From NCBI RefSeq assembly GCF_000296445.1, contig NZ_JH815198.1:374501-438500 (forward strand): 64,000 bases of DNA. Direction: 5' to 3'. Each line of letters begins with the position of its first letter. Within the stretch, counting starts at the first letter, position 1. Shown in pieces: positions 37,166 through 46,350 of this stretch. This DNA is from Slackia piriformis YIT 12062 (lineage in GTDB: Bacteria > Actinomycetota > Coriobacteriia > Coriobacteriales > Eggerthellaceae). Below the pieces are notes generated by a model. The model was not told where the DNA came from. It ran no database searches and was given only the letters and a program-made list of their open reading frames with translations. The position numbers and the translations under genes are program-made.

Positions 37166-38366
37166 TATTTCTGTTCAAAGCGTGTCATTTAACGTTCAAA
37201 TCGCCGATTCGAGATGCTCGAATCGGCGATTTGTTTTGCTAAATCAACGAGGACTAGCAGCGTATGCGTCATCTGTTGCTGTCACTGATGAAGGGTGATG
37301 AGGGAATCAATGTTATGAATCATCGTTGCGATCGCTCGTTGTTCGGCAAGCTCGGGGCAAACGAAATCAACGTCGGCGATATCTTCGTTATGGATATGAA
37401 CGACCGATTTCCCCTGAGCGCACTTAGCGAGCTTGTTATGGGCTTCTCCGTAGGTAATTTCGAGCGCTAGAAAATCAGGATCGATTCCAGCGCCTGGGGT
37501 GATTACATTTAAATCGCCGCCAAGCAAAATACCCGATGAGCGCACTGATGCAGCAACGGCAATATCTTCGGCGGTTTCCCCTGAGGCAGGAACAATCACC
37601 TCGGCTCCCTTTGAGAGCACCGAATCATCCTGCGTATCTGCATATGTATCTACGATATCGATTCTTGATTGGTACTGAGTATACAAACGTCCGTAGAGTA
37701 TTAGCGGAGTACCAGACTTCCTAATATCGGCCTTAGAATAGCCTCTGCCTTTTGCAAAAGTGCAATTCTCACGCAACTTACGCTGTTCCCAAATGAAAGC
37801 CTTGCTGGTCGTATATTGTCTGCGCTTACACTGATGAAGGGTGATGAGGGAGTCGAGCCGCCTAAAAAAGGAGCCAATCGATTCTTGCTCCGCAATGTCT
37901 GGAGCCAAAATCGATTCCTGCATCAAATCTGCAGGAACGAGCTCGTTCATCATTGTGCCGCTTTTCGTGGCGTTAATCAGTACTGGGCGCATCGTCGATT
38001 CACGTGGAATATGGTATTTCCAGAAGCTATATCGTTGCTCTACTATTGGTCGCAAGCATGAAAATCGTGGGGATACAAGCCCGTCACCTGCGTCGTTAAG
38101 AACAAATCTCCCATAAGCATGCTCTTTGTTTGCATGTCCCTCAAACGCAATGTCGCCTATACGAACAACCTTGTATGTACCCAAGGAGCTGTCTGCAGCA
38201 CCATTGCCACCGTTGTAGGCCATCGTTGCAATAGAGAGCGTTGCGTCGTATCCAAGCGCACGGTCCTCGTTACGCTCATTGTTGACGACGTACAATTCCG
38301 AGAACTTACGCTGTTCCCAAGATGCAGTAGCGAGACTAAAATGCCCACTTGGGAACAGCGTAAGTT
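35956..38366. repeat. A-family repeats at TRD starts (five copies)
   Basis: Core CTTGGGAACAGCGTAAGTT (encoding WEQRKL). Forward copies end at 36000, 36579 (GTGAG variant) and 38366 (38348-38366); inverted copies are 37775-37791 and 38303-38321. The first two are extended upstream to 45 bp. Copies 38303-38321 and 38348-38366 form a perfect 19-bp inverted repeat with a 26-bp loop. They are presumed crossover sites for the adjacent recombinase. Confidence 0.85.
37198..37240. terminator. Terminator between the expressed hsdS and the silent cassettes
   Basis: AAATCGCCGATTCGAG (37198-37213), loop ATG, CTCGAATCGGCGATTT (37217-37232), then GTTTTGCT. The 16-bp perfect stem works in both directions and isolates the silent cassettes from hsdS transcription. 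Confidence 0.85.
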
Positions 38367-38382
38367 GGGGAATCTTACCCAT
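37282..38382 (-). pseudogene. Silent inverted hsdS cassette with two TRDs
   Basis: An open frame on the minus strand encodes TRD3 (WEQRKFSELYVVNNE ... DSLITLHQ, 38321 to 37825) and TRD4 (WEQRKLRENCTFAKG ... DSLITLHQ, 37791 to 37285), joined by a very short linker (CKRRQYTTSKAF). There is no credible start or ribosome-binding site and the frame stops immediately after the last B repeat, so it lacks the central spacer and C-terminal helix of a working HsdS. It is a storage cassette: inversion between A repeats and between B repeats would move these TRDs into the expressed gene. Confidence 0.85.
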
Positions 38383-38889
38383 CGCGTCACTCGAAAGAAT
38401 GATAAAAATCAGTCGAACTTGCCTTTGACTATTTCTGCGCAGTATGGGCTAATTGATCAGCGTATTTTTTTTAATAATCAGGTTGCGAGTCGGGATATGA
38501 GTGGCTATTACCTTCTTGAGAGGGGTGAATTTGCGTACAACAAAAGCACCTCAAGCGACAATCCCTGGGGAGCGGTGAAGCGTTTAACAAAATACGAAAA
38601 GGGCTGCTTATCCACGTTGTATATTTGCTTTGCAATCGATGAAGCCGACCCTGATTTTTTAGTTGCATACTATGAGACTAACCGCTGGCACAGGTCTGTT
38701 CAGATGATTGCAGCGGAAGGTGCGAGAAACCACGGCTTGCTGAATATTGCCCCGGATGATTTTTTCGAAACAGAACTAACGATGCCCGCTTCGATAACGG
38801 AACAAGCAAAGATTGGCAGATATTTCATAGCCCTCGACTCCCTCATCACCCTTCATCAGCGTGAGCCGTGGTTGACTGATATGGGTTAG
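38342..38889 (+). pseudogene. Silent forward hsdS cassette with one TRD
   Basis: TRD5 runs from WEQRKLGNLTHRVTRKN (A repeat 38348-38366) to DSLITLHQRE (B repeat 38836-38865) and stops at 38889. The open frame extends further upstream but that part is the complement of the inverted cassette. It has a complete TRD but no start, spacer or partner TRD. It overlaps the end of the recombinase gene by 4 bp on the opposite strand. Confidence 0.82.
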
Positions 38890-39809
38890 ATAAGGGTCGA
38901 CAGTGCTCTCATGACTATGTCGATATCCTTGTTTTCGAGCTCCTGGATAACATGAAGATAGGTTTCCTGGGTGGTGGTCATGCTGGCGTGTCCGAGTCTT
39001 CTGGATACGCTGGCAATGGAGACGCCAGCGAACAAGAGCAATGAAGCATGGGTGTGCCTCAGCCCATGGACGGATATGATGGGTACACCGACGTTTTTGC
39101 AATGCCGGGCCAAAACGTTATTTGCTGTTGAATTGTAGACTTTGCCCTTGGCGAAGATGGGCTCATTCGGGGGCAGGTTTTTCAATAGCCCCGATAATTG
39201 CATGATGAGCTGCCAGTCGAGTTGCACTTTTCTTACGGATGAGGCGTTCTTTGTCGGGACGAATCCGCCTCCGTTCTTGTAGTCCCATGTTTTGTTGACG
39301 GACAGTGTTTGATGGGCGAAATCGAAGTCGTCGGGGGTGAGTCCTAACGCCTCGGAGAAGCGTAACCCTGTTTTGGCGACGATAAGAATGAGCCAATCCC
39401 AGCTTGGCTCGCTTGAAAGGTCAAGGTCGCCTAGCATTGCGTGCAGTTCGAATTGATTGAGGTATTTGATCTTCTTCGCGCGAGGTTGCTTTCCCTTGAT
39501 AATCGCCTTACGTGTCGGATCGCGCGGTATGAGGCCTTCGTCTACGGCATCGAGGATCGCCCCTTTGAGCTGATGGTGGAAATCCATGGTCGTTTGTCTT
39601 TCATGGTGTTCCGCATAGCCATTTATGAGCTGTTGGTACGACGTCCTGTCGAGGTCTTTCATTTTGAGTTCTGGGACAAGCTTGGAAAGCCACGATTGTG
39701 TGAGCCTGTATTTGCCCATCGTGACTTCTCGAATGGCGCCCTCTTTGTAGACGCTGATCCATTGCGAGTAGTAGTCGCAAAAGAGGGATTCCTCGGTAAT
39801 TGTTGCCAT
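38886..39809 (-). CDS. Tyrosine recombinase, probable hsdS invertase
   Basis: A 307-residue phage-integrase-family recombinase. I start at MATITEE (ATG 39809), because the preceding AAGGAG acts as its ribosome-binding site; an ATG five codons earlier contains that site. Residues ~1-110 form the SAM-like core-binding domain. The catalytic set is present: R in TGLRFSEALGL, HGLRHTHASLLL (H-x-x-R), LGHASMTTTQETYLHV with the nucleophile Y. Position at the end of the TRD cassettes and divergence from hsdS match the PsrA-type invertases known to shuffle hsdS. No phage genes are nearby, arguing against a prophage integrase. Confidence 0.88.
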   Translation of the reverse strand: MATITEESLFCDYYSQWISVYKEGAIREVTMGKYRLTQSWLSKLVPELKMKDLDRTSYQQLINGYAEHHERQTTMDFHHQLKGAILDAVDEGLIPRDPTRKAIIKGKQPRAKKIKYLNQFELHAMLGDLDLSSEPSWDWLILIVAKTGLRFSEALGLTPDDFDFAHQTLSVNKTWDYKNGGGFVPTKNASSVRKVQLDWQLIMQLSGLLKNLPPNEPIFAKGKVYNSTANNVLARHCKNVGVPIISVHGLRHTHASLLLFAGVSIASVSRRLGHASMTTTQETYLHVIQELENKDIDIVMRALSTLI

Positions 39810-39927
39810 CTGGTTCTCCTTCATTATGTGAGGCGGCTCACGCTGATGAGGGAGAACCAGAAATTCTAACAGTCAGACGGTCACATTGGGCTTGCAAAAG
39901 CAACCATCCTCCTTGATTGGTTTTTTA

Positions 39928-42900
39928 TCAATAGTCGATATCGAAGCCTCCTTCTAAGACAAAACGCTTTAGTAGGGCGGCAGCTCGCGTGTTTACTTTG
40001 AACGGCGGCAGCGTCTTTCCTTCCTTCTCTTCGAAGAAGGATTTTGCTCGTGTTTTATCCAACGAGTCCTTAAGGTCGTCGAAGCGGCCGAACTCGTTGA
40101 TGTTTGCTTCTGTCAGGCTGAGCCCGATCATGGTCGTGAGCAGTTTTCCGTCTACGCCAAGAGCGTCGACGACCCTTTCGACCTGAGCGTTTTTCGCCCT
40201 GTGGGCATATGACGTAATGTAGTCTCTTAGCGTGACACCTTCTTCCAAAGCAATATCGCCGCGTTCGACATCGTGCAGGAACAGTTCGGCGAAACGTTGG
40301 TCGTCCTGGCTCAAGCTGGCGAACGAACGATGCAGTTCTTCTCCTGCGGCGGCAATCGGGTTCTCGTCGTCGTGCTCGAGGCATTTGAGCCACTTAACGA
40401 AGTTTGCGTTCATATAGTCGCTGTCGATTAATCCAGTGTCTATTTCGGTAATGTGTCCGTCGAGTTCGTAGGGCGCATCAGGGGCTTCGTTGGAGCCATC
40501 GCTGCTGCTACCCGAAAAAAGCTCTTTATAACGCTGCACAAGGATGAGATAGGTGTGTTCATCTATGATGGGTTGCACGTAGATGCTCTCGCCGCGTTCT
40601 TCGCCTTCTTGGGGTTCCGCTTCGAATTCGTAGGTGTCCTGTTCCCAGGTGAATCCCTGGACTTTTGCCGCCTCAAGGAATTCGTTGAGTTCGACGAATT
40701 CCTTGGCGAACTTTCGACGGGCTTCCTGGGAGGAGGGAAGTCGAGAGAGGTCGCTTACGCCTGCGGCTTCGAAGACCATGATGATCTCTTGCAGCCGTGC
40801 GTCCATCAGGGCGATGTTGTCCGGGAGTTTTTGAACGAACATATCGAGAGGTCGGTCGCCTGAGTACAGTTTAACTGCTGCTTCGATGTAGCCCTTCATC
40901 GTATGGGGGCGGCGGTAGTAGCGGATTGTACCGAACGGCTTGTCGGGGCCGAAAAGGCGATTTGTGCGGCTGAATGCTTGGATGATGCTTTCGTAGTCGA
41001 TAACTTTGTCCAAGTAGAGCGTATTGAGCCATTTCGAGTCGAAGCCGGTAAGCATTTGGTCTACTACGATGAGCAGGTCAATGCGCGCTTCGCGGTCGGA
41101 ATCGATGTTGGCATAGGGCTTTTTGTGCGAAAGGCGTGCCGAGATGTCTTTCTTCATGGCGCCCCATGTAGGAATGGTGAATTCCTGGTCGTATGCTTCG
41201 TTATAGTCGCTTATGAGTTCGACAAGGGCGTCCTCTTTTACCGTTGATCCTGCAGCGTTGTCAATGCTTGGATCGAACAATGCCGTTATCTTCATTTGCG
41301 GAGCGGTTTGTTTGAAGGCGCGATAGTAGTCGATGGCTTCAGGAATCGAACTGGTGGCGAGGATGGCGTGGAATTTGTTGCCATGGGAAAGCACAGGGAA
41401 ACACCGTACGATATCCTCGATGACTTTTTCATGATGGGGCGTGTTTGGCCAGTATTGGTTTCGAGTGAGAAAGTCCTCGATGCCTTTGATGCGATTGCCG
41501 GCACCGTCGACCATCGGGCCCATTGGCACCTTCGAAGTGTCCATGTAGTAGTAAAAAACTTTCCTTTTTTGTTTGTCGGCTATAATCTCAGCAATGCATG
41601 ATGCTTTTGCCTGTTCAAGCGCTATGGCCTCTCGCACGTCCCTATCATCGAAGGTTGTTATCATGTACGGGTCGAAGCCGAGCACATTGCCGTCGCGTAT
41701 CCCGTCTGCGATGCTGTAGCGGTGCAGACAATCGCCGAACACCATAGCGGTGGTGGAGCCTTTCTTTTGATTCTCGTCGAGAATGGGCGTGCCTGTGAAT
41801 CCAAAAAATAGGGCATTGGGGAATGCTCGGCGTATGTCCTGAAGCATATCGCCGAAGGTTGAGCGATGACATTCGTCGATGATAAATACGACTCTTTTCG
41901 AGGTGAGACGGTCAAGCTCCGCCTGGGAGATTCCGCTTCCTTCTCCTTTGATGTTGCTCATCTTCTGAATTGATGTGACGATGAGGCGGTTCTTGGGGTC
42001 GTCGCTTGCGAGCTTTGCCTTGAGCACGGCGGTGTTTTCGGTGCCTTGTACGTCGTCGGCATCATCAGCGAAGGCGCGATATTCGGAAAGCGATTGAGTG
42101 CCAAGCTCAATGCGGTCCATGAGGAATACGACTTTGTCGGCGTCGTGAGAATCGGCGATAAGCTGAGCTGATTTAAAGCTTGTCATCGTCTTGCCGCTTC
42201 CTGTGGTGTGCCACACGTAGCCGCCTGGACGTCCTGGAGTGTTGCTTTTGGGGCGGTCGTCCCATTTGCATCTGCGAACTTTGTCAGATATAGCAGCGGC
42301 GGCATAGTATTGATAGCTGCGCATGACCTTAAGGCATCCATCGGAGCTGTCTGCTACGGTGTAGAAGCCGATGAGTTGATGAGCCATGGGTATAGAGAGC
42401 AATGTGGAGGTAAACCGTTTCCATTCGTCGGCTCCGAGTTTGTTGCCTGCGCACACTGGTTCGTTATTGAAGTCTTCCCAGTGGAAGAAGAAGTTGGGGT
42501 TGAAGGTCCCTGATCCAGGGTTGGCGAAATAGCGCGCCTCGTCGGGTGTCATTCCTACGAAAATTTGCACCAAGCGGAATAATCCCGTAAACACGCCTTC
42601 GTGGGCGTACTTTTCAATCTGTCCTGTTGCTTGGCTTACGGGAATGCCGCTGCGCTTGAGTTCGATATGTATGACCGGCATCCCGTTGATAAGCAGGCAT
42701 AAATCCCCCCGGCGATCGTTCTGAATCTTGTTTTTGGCGGGGTAGACCGGTTGCTGTGCTATTTGATAGCGGCTCTGACCTGCGGCGATTTCTTGACGGT
42801 TGTAGATTTTGAGGCTGACTTCCTTGCCCAGGTGCAGCTTGTCGTCTGGGTTGTCTCGGGTTATGGCAACGGTTTTGCCATTAATGAAGCCGTTGAGGGC

Positions 42901-43137
42901 AAGGGGGGTTTTGAGGGTTTCGATTTGTTCGACGATTTGAGCCATTTCGCCTTGCGTAAGGGGGCATCCGTTCAGGCGGTCGATGCCAGCGTTGTTTTGA
43001 AATAGGATTTTCGCCCAGTTGTCGATGAGGTCCTGCTCTGTGGGGTAGCGAAGCACCCCTTCCGCATCATCCCAGCCGTGCTGTTTCAACACGGCGATGA
43101 CCGCCTCTTCAAACGGGGCTTCTTTGTCGAAAATCAT
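39928..43137 (-). CDS. hsdR: Type I restriction endonuclease subunit R
   Basis: A 1069-residue ATP-dependent translocase/nuclease. The N-terminal PD-(D/E)xK nuclease is visible as RRGDLCLLINGMPVIHIELKRSG; helicase motif I is HTTGSGKTMTS, motif II DECHRS, motif III FTGTP, motif VI QAFSRTNR. The C-terminal helical domain binds HsdM. Length and motif order are complete, so the system should be able to cut. Unusually it is on the strand opposite hsdM/hsdS, with the recombinase between them; its promoter must lie in 43138-43300. Its activity depends on whichever HsdS is currently expressed. Confidence 0.93.
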   Translation of the reverse strand: MIFDKEAPFEEAVIAVLKQHGWDDAEGVLRYPTEQDLIDNWAKILFQNNAGIDRLNGCPLTQGEMAQIVEQIETLKTPLALNGFINGKTVAITRDNPDDKLHLGKEVSLKIYNRQEIAAGQSRYQIAQQPVYPAKNKIQNDRRGDLCLLINGMPVIHIELKRSGIPVSQATGQIEKYAHEGVFTGLFRLVQIFVGMTPDEARYFANPGSGTFNPNFFFHWEDFNNEPVCAGNKLGADEWKRFTSTLLSIPMAHQLIGFYTVADSSDGCLKVMRSYQYYAAAAISDKVRRCKWDDRPKSNTPGRPGGYVWHTTGSGKTMTSFKSAQLIADSHDADKVVFLMDRIELGTQSLSEYRAFADDADDVQGTENTAVLKAKLASDDPKNRLIVTSIQKMSNIKGEGSGISQAELDRLTSKRVVFIIDECHRSTFGDMLQDIRRAFPNALFFGFTGTPILDENQKKGSTTAMVFGDCLHRYSIADGIRDGNVLGFDPYMITTFDDRDVREAIALEQAKASCIAEIIADKQKRKVFYYYMDTSKVPMGPMVDGAGNRIKGIEDFLTRNQYWPNTPHHEKVIEDIVRCFPVLSHGNKFHAILATSSIPEAIDYYRAFKQTAPQMKITALFDPSIDNAAGSTVKEDALVELISDYNEAYDQEFTIPTWGAMKKDISARLSHKKPYANIDSDREARIDLLIVVDQMLTGFDSKWLNTLYLDKVIDYESIIQAFSRTNRLFGPDKPFGTIRYYRRPHTMKGYIEAAVKLYSGDRPLDMFVQKLPDNIALMDARLQEIIMVFEAAGVSDLSRLPSSQEARRKFAKEFVELNEFLEAAKVQGFTWEQDTYEFEAEPQEGEERGESIYVQPIIDEHTYLILVQRYKELFSGSSSDGSNEAPDAPYELDGHITEIDTGLIDSDYMNANFVKWLKCLEHDDENPIAAAGEELHRSFASLSQDDQRFAELFLHDVERGDIALEEGVTLRDYITSYAHRAKNAQVERVVDALGVDGKLLTTMIGLSLTEANINEFGRFDDLKDSLDKTRAKSFFEEKEGKTLPPFKVNTRAAALLKRFVLEGGFDIDY

Positions 43138-43574
43138 GGCAATCCTGTCTGTGGTTAAATACTGAGAAATTACGCGAATACCTTTACATGCAATTATATG
43201 CTACGGGAACGAGTGGGCAGTGCGTTTTGTGCGTTAGGGGTTAATGGCTGGATAGCATGAAATTCCCTGGCGGCGGCCGCGATTGGCGGATAGGCGTTTT
43301 GGTCGACTGATCGAGGAAACAAGCCGGTCTTTTGCGTGCCCCAGCTTTCGCCGTGCATGAGTTGGGTCTTTCTGATGGCGGTGGTTTTCATTTTGTTCAA
43401 GTGAGCTCTGAATATGTGTTGCTTATTTTCGCTTTTACGTATGGTCGTTCGCTCGTTGCCCCCTCGCGTAGTGCCTATGTCGGTTGTCCAAGCGGTTGCC
43501 CGAAAAAGAAAATGCCCCCGACCCGCGCAGGTGAACCGCATCCCAATTCTTGGACGGGGTTAATAAAAAGCGGT
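43138..43574. other. hsdR upstream region
   Basis: No gene is seen in these 437 bases. The AT-rich part just before hsdR (43150-43205) should contain its promoter. The remainder up to the insertion sequence has only open frames without starts or family matches. Confidence 0.4.
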
Positions 43575-43626
43575 TGGAGTGGGTATGATGAATTGGACAC
43601 CAGGTTAAGAGCGAAAGGTGTTCAAG

Positions 43627-43926
43627 ATGACCCAAAGAAGAAAGCGATACGACAAGCAGTTCAAGGTCTCGGCGGCAAAGGTGGTCCTGTCCGGGGAAAT
43701 GACGGTCAAAGACCTGTCGGGAGAACTCGGCATAAAGGACTCGACGCTGAGAAGATGGGCCTGCGAATACGAGGAGATGGGGGACGACGCGTTCCCCGGG
43801 AACGGCTCTCCGAAAATCAACAAGGACTACGAGATCGCGAAGCTCAAGAAGAAGGTCGAGGAGCTCGAGCGCGAGAACGAGATACTAAAAAATTTCCGGG
43901 CCTTCTTGAGTCAAGACCATGCATGA
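43627..43926 (+). CDS. IS3-family OrfA
   Basis: A 99-residue helix-turn-helix protein (MTQRRKRYDKQFKVSAAKV..., DSTLRRWACEYEEMG) ending in a leucine-zipper-like coiled coil (IAKLKKKVEELERENEILK). It overlaps orfB by 4 bp. The sequence A AAA AAT at 43887-43893 is a fitting -1 slippery heptamer for making the OrfAB transposase. Confidence 0.88.
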   Translation: MTQRRKRYDKQFKVSAAKVVLSGEMTVKDLSGELGIKDSTLRRWACEYEEMGDDAFPGNGSPKINKDYEIAKLKKKVEELERENEILKNFRAFLSQDHA

Positions 43927-44789
43927 GGTTCGAGTTCCTCAAAGAGCATAGGGGCGAGATCGGCCCCATCAAGAAGGCATGCGGGCTGATGAAAGTCTCG
44001 AAATCCGGTTTCTACGAGCATCTCCGCCGGAAGAAATCAAACGCCCAGATAGAGCGAGAGGCGCTCGAAGGGTTCGTCGTCGAGGCCTTCGAGCGGCACA
44101 AGGGCCGTTACGGCTACCGGCGCATCAACCGCGAACTGCGAAAAAGCGGCATCGTCGTGAGCGAGAAGCGCGTGCTCCGCATCATGCGGAAGCTCGGGCT
44201 CGCAGGAAAGGGCGCGGCCCGAAAACACCGCATTCAGAAGAAGGTCGAGCCGGGAGACCCTCGGTTGAACCTGGTGGAGCGCGCCTTCACCGTGGGCGAG
44301 CGCAACAGGCTTTGGGTGGGCGACATCACCTACATTCCCACAAGGGAAGGGTGGCTCTATCTCGCAGCCGTGATAGACGCCTTCTCCCGCAAGGTCGTGG
44401 GCTGGTCGATGTCCGAGCGCATCACCGAGAAGGTCGCGATCGACGCGATAGAGCAGGCGGTTGGCAGGGAGGGCCCGCCAGATGACGGCAGCCTCGTCTT
44501 CCATGACGACCAGGGCGCGCAGTACACCTCCCGTTCCTTCCAGCGATGCCTGGACTCGCATGGCATCGTCCAGTCGGCGTCGAGGCCCGGCACGCCGCTG
44601 GACAACGCGGTGGCCGAGTCCTTCTTCAAGACGCTGAAAAGGGAATTGGTGAAAGAGAGGAGCTATGGGACGAGGGACGAGGCCAAGCAGGACATCTTCA
44701 AGTACATAGAGCTCTATTACAATAGGGTGCGCATGCATTCCACCCTGGACTACATGTCTCCAGTGGAATACGAGCGACAATACGCTTGA
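43923..44789 (+). CDS. IS3-family OrfB transposase
   Basis: A 288-residue DDE integrase-fold transposase. HTH_21 lies in the first ~70 residues (YGYRRINRELRKSG); the catalytic triad is D in WVGDITYIP, D in VFHDDQGAQYTS and E in DNAVAESFFKTLKRE. Start ATG 43923 overlaps the orfA stop. Active expression is expected as an OrfAB fusion through the -1 frameshift site in orfA. All catalytic residues are intact. Confidence 0.88.
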   Translation: MRFEFLKEHRGEIGPIKKACGLMKVSKSGFYEHLRRKKSNAQIEREALEGFVVEAFERHKGRYGYRRINRELRKSGIVVSEKRVLRIMRKLGLAGKGAARKHRIQKKVEPGDPRLNLVERAFTVGERNRLWVGDITYIPTREGWLYLAAVIDAFSRKVVGWSMSERITEKVAIDAIEQAVGREGPPDDGSLVFHDDQGAQYTSRSFQRCLDSHGIVQSASRPGTPLDNAVAESFFKTLKRELVKERSYGTRDEAKQDIFKYIELYYNRVRMHSTLDYMSPVEYERQYA

Positions 44790-44829
44790 GGATCCTTAAA
44801 AGAAAGTCCAGTTTATCCTTCCCACTCCA

Positions 44830-45254
44830 CCTTGTCCGGACCCTGCGGTCCAACTTTTTGTCCGCAGTCCCTTTTGGTGGGCGATTGCCCGTTTGACCCT
44901 CGTGCTCTTCTCCCCTCCCTCCTTTCTGGACACAACATCGCCGCCGAATCGTTCGAGGAGCACCTTGTCGCAGGCGTGCCGATGACGGCTGTCCGAGGCG
45001 TCGAGCTCGTTGCCGGCCGCCGTCATGGCTCCGTCGGCGCTATGCGGCGCCTTTGAAGCTTGTCGCGTGTCCGACGTGCTGCAGGGTCTACTTACGTCCT
45101 CCGCGGCCCAACGAATGAGGTGTCGAAATGGGCGAAATCGGACTAATGCGACTATTGAGCGGGTGCTGCCTCGGTTGGTATCGTTAAGTGCTCAGAGGGC
45201 AACTGAGGTTCTCGGGGCGGGGCTCCGGGCAGTTGACGGGAAGGGCGTGGGACG
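44830..45254. other. Decayed DNA with an IS end remnant
   Basis: The 27 bp at about 44846-44872 (core TCCAACTTTTTGTCCGCAG) closely match 49284-49310, the outer end of the truncated IS at 48.5-49.3 kb, so it is probably an orphan end of the same element. The rest has no recognisable gene. Confidence 0.5.
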
Positions 45255-45614
45255 ATGGCATCTGAGGGCAATGCGATGTTCGATGCGGGGCAAGGGGCCG
45301 ATTCTTTCATTCAGTCTTTGCCTGCGTCTGCCGTGGTTGAGTATCGTCAAACCGACGATACTGTTGGCGATGCGCGCCTCATCATCGAGAGTTCTCAGCG
45401 TTGGGCGCATCGCTCGGTGAATGCGGCGTTGGTGTATCGCAATTGGTATTTGGGGAAACGCATCGCGGAGGAGGAGCTTAAGGGGGAGAGCCGCGCGGAG
45501 TATGGATTGGAAACAATCAAAAAGCTGTCTTCTGGTCTGACACAGCTCTATGGAAAAGGCTTTGGTCGACAGGAACTTTATAAATTGGCATCTTCTTGGT
45601 TGTCGAGAAGATAA
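45255..45614 (+). pseudogene. Truncated YhcG/DUF1016 nuclease-family gene
   Basis: The frame encodes the N-terminal domain of DUF1016 (VNAALVYRNWYLGKRIAEEEL, RAEYGLETIKKLSSGLTQLYGKGF) but stops after 119 codons, shortly after QELYKLASSW, where the sequence runs into IS3-like DNA. Full-length members have over 300 residues with a C-terminal PD-(D/E)xK nuclease domain, missing here. DUF1016 genes often lie beside type I restriction loci. Confidence 0.7.
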
Positions 45615-45629
45615 CGGATGGGTCGTTAT

Positions 45630-45823
45630 CGGGATTGACAATCGTCAAGAGCGAGTGCGCGCACGCGCGCACGCTCGCCACCCGCGACGAGGCGGCCATC
45701 GAGATATTCGAGTACATAGAGTGCTTCTATAACAGGGCCCGCATCCACTCCGCGCTCGGGTGGATGAGCCCCGACGAGTTCGAGCGGGCGTACATGGAAG
45801 GGGTCCGCCTGCGGGCGACGTAG
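45630..45823 (+). pseudogene. 3' fragment of an IS3-family OrfB
   Basis: The frame reads VKSECAHARTLATRDEAAI, then EYIECFYNRARIHSALGWMSP, the characteristic C-terminus of an IS3 transposase, ending RLRAT. Everything upstream of the final glutamate region is missing; the junction with the truncated DUF1016 gene is near 45640. Confidence 0.75.
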
Positions 45824-46350
45824 GACCTGTCAACGAAAAACGGGGCAGAATCAGGCTATGGATTCATCGGTCTCGCCTTCGGCGGAACCTCTCTTCCCGT
45901 GCTGCGATTCGTGAGTGATTAGGAACATATATTCGACTTAATGGGAGTATTCACGATGCGCTTTATAAGAGCGATTGTCAATACAATTGTTCGTGGAAGC
46001 TCAGCTTTCAGATGTTTCTTCCGTCGCTTGCCAGCTGACAGCCTGCCTCTTGCAGATCGGCAAATACGGCAGATAGCCGGGTATTTCGCGGCACGGCAGA
46101 AGCCCTATAATGCGAGTCGCGCTAGAATCACCCGTGAAGCAAGGGTATCGAAAGAATATAATACGGCGAGCGGGCAGCAAGGTTCACCCCAGCACTTGCG
46201 GCAGGATGGTAAAATGCAGGTACTGGTACCTGTTTATCTGTTTCCAGAAGCCGCCATCGTGCGGAAGCTCTCCAGGAGAGGATCCGCGCGTTGCTTGCGC
46301 AGGGCGAGAGCTTCTGATGCACTTGTCGGCAGAGATTGCGGGGGAATGCT
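45824..46350. other. Region upstream of the NarL-like gene
   Basis: No confident gene in these 527 bases. TATAAT boxes occur at 46106-46111 and 46157-46162, either of which could be the -10 of the following gene, without clear -35 partners. An open frame through 45941-46396 has no ribosome-binding site or family. Confidence 0.4.

Larger units (their letters stand above)
36431..39854. repeat. B-family repeats at TRD ends (five copies plus one deleted copy)
   Basis: Core CTCATCACCCTTCATCAGCG (encoding LITLHQR). Forward copies are 36431-36460, 37082-37111 and 38836-38865; inverted copies are 37285-37308 and 37825-37854, with one to three differences. A sixth inverted copy with ten internal bases missing lies at 39836-39854, 27 bp upstream of the recombinase start codon. 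Confidence 0.85.
43575..44829 (+). mobile_element. Complete IS3-family insertion sequence (1255 bp)
   Basis: Left end TGGAGTGGG... (43575-43598) and right end ...CCCACTCCA (44806-44829) are imperfect 24-bp terminal inverted repeats starting with TG as usual for IS3. Between them lie orfA and orfB with a -1 slippery site. No matching direct repeat flanks it. It lies within decayed DNA upstream of hsdR. Confidence 0.85.

Noticed and set aside
38886-39809. Prophage or integrative element marked by the tyrosine recombinase
   Set aside because: No phage structural, excision or conjugation genes nearby and no flanking attachment duplication; the adjacent inverted TRD repeats explain the recombinase better.
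43194-43541. 115-codon minus-strand frame upstream of hsdR
   Set aside because: No start signal and low-complexity, non-protein-like composition.
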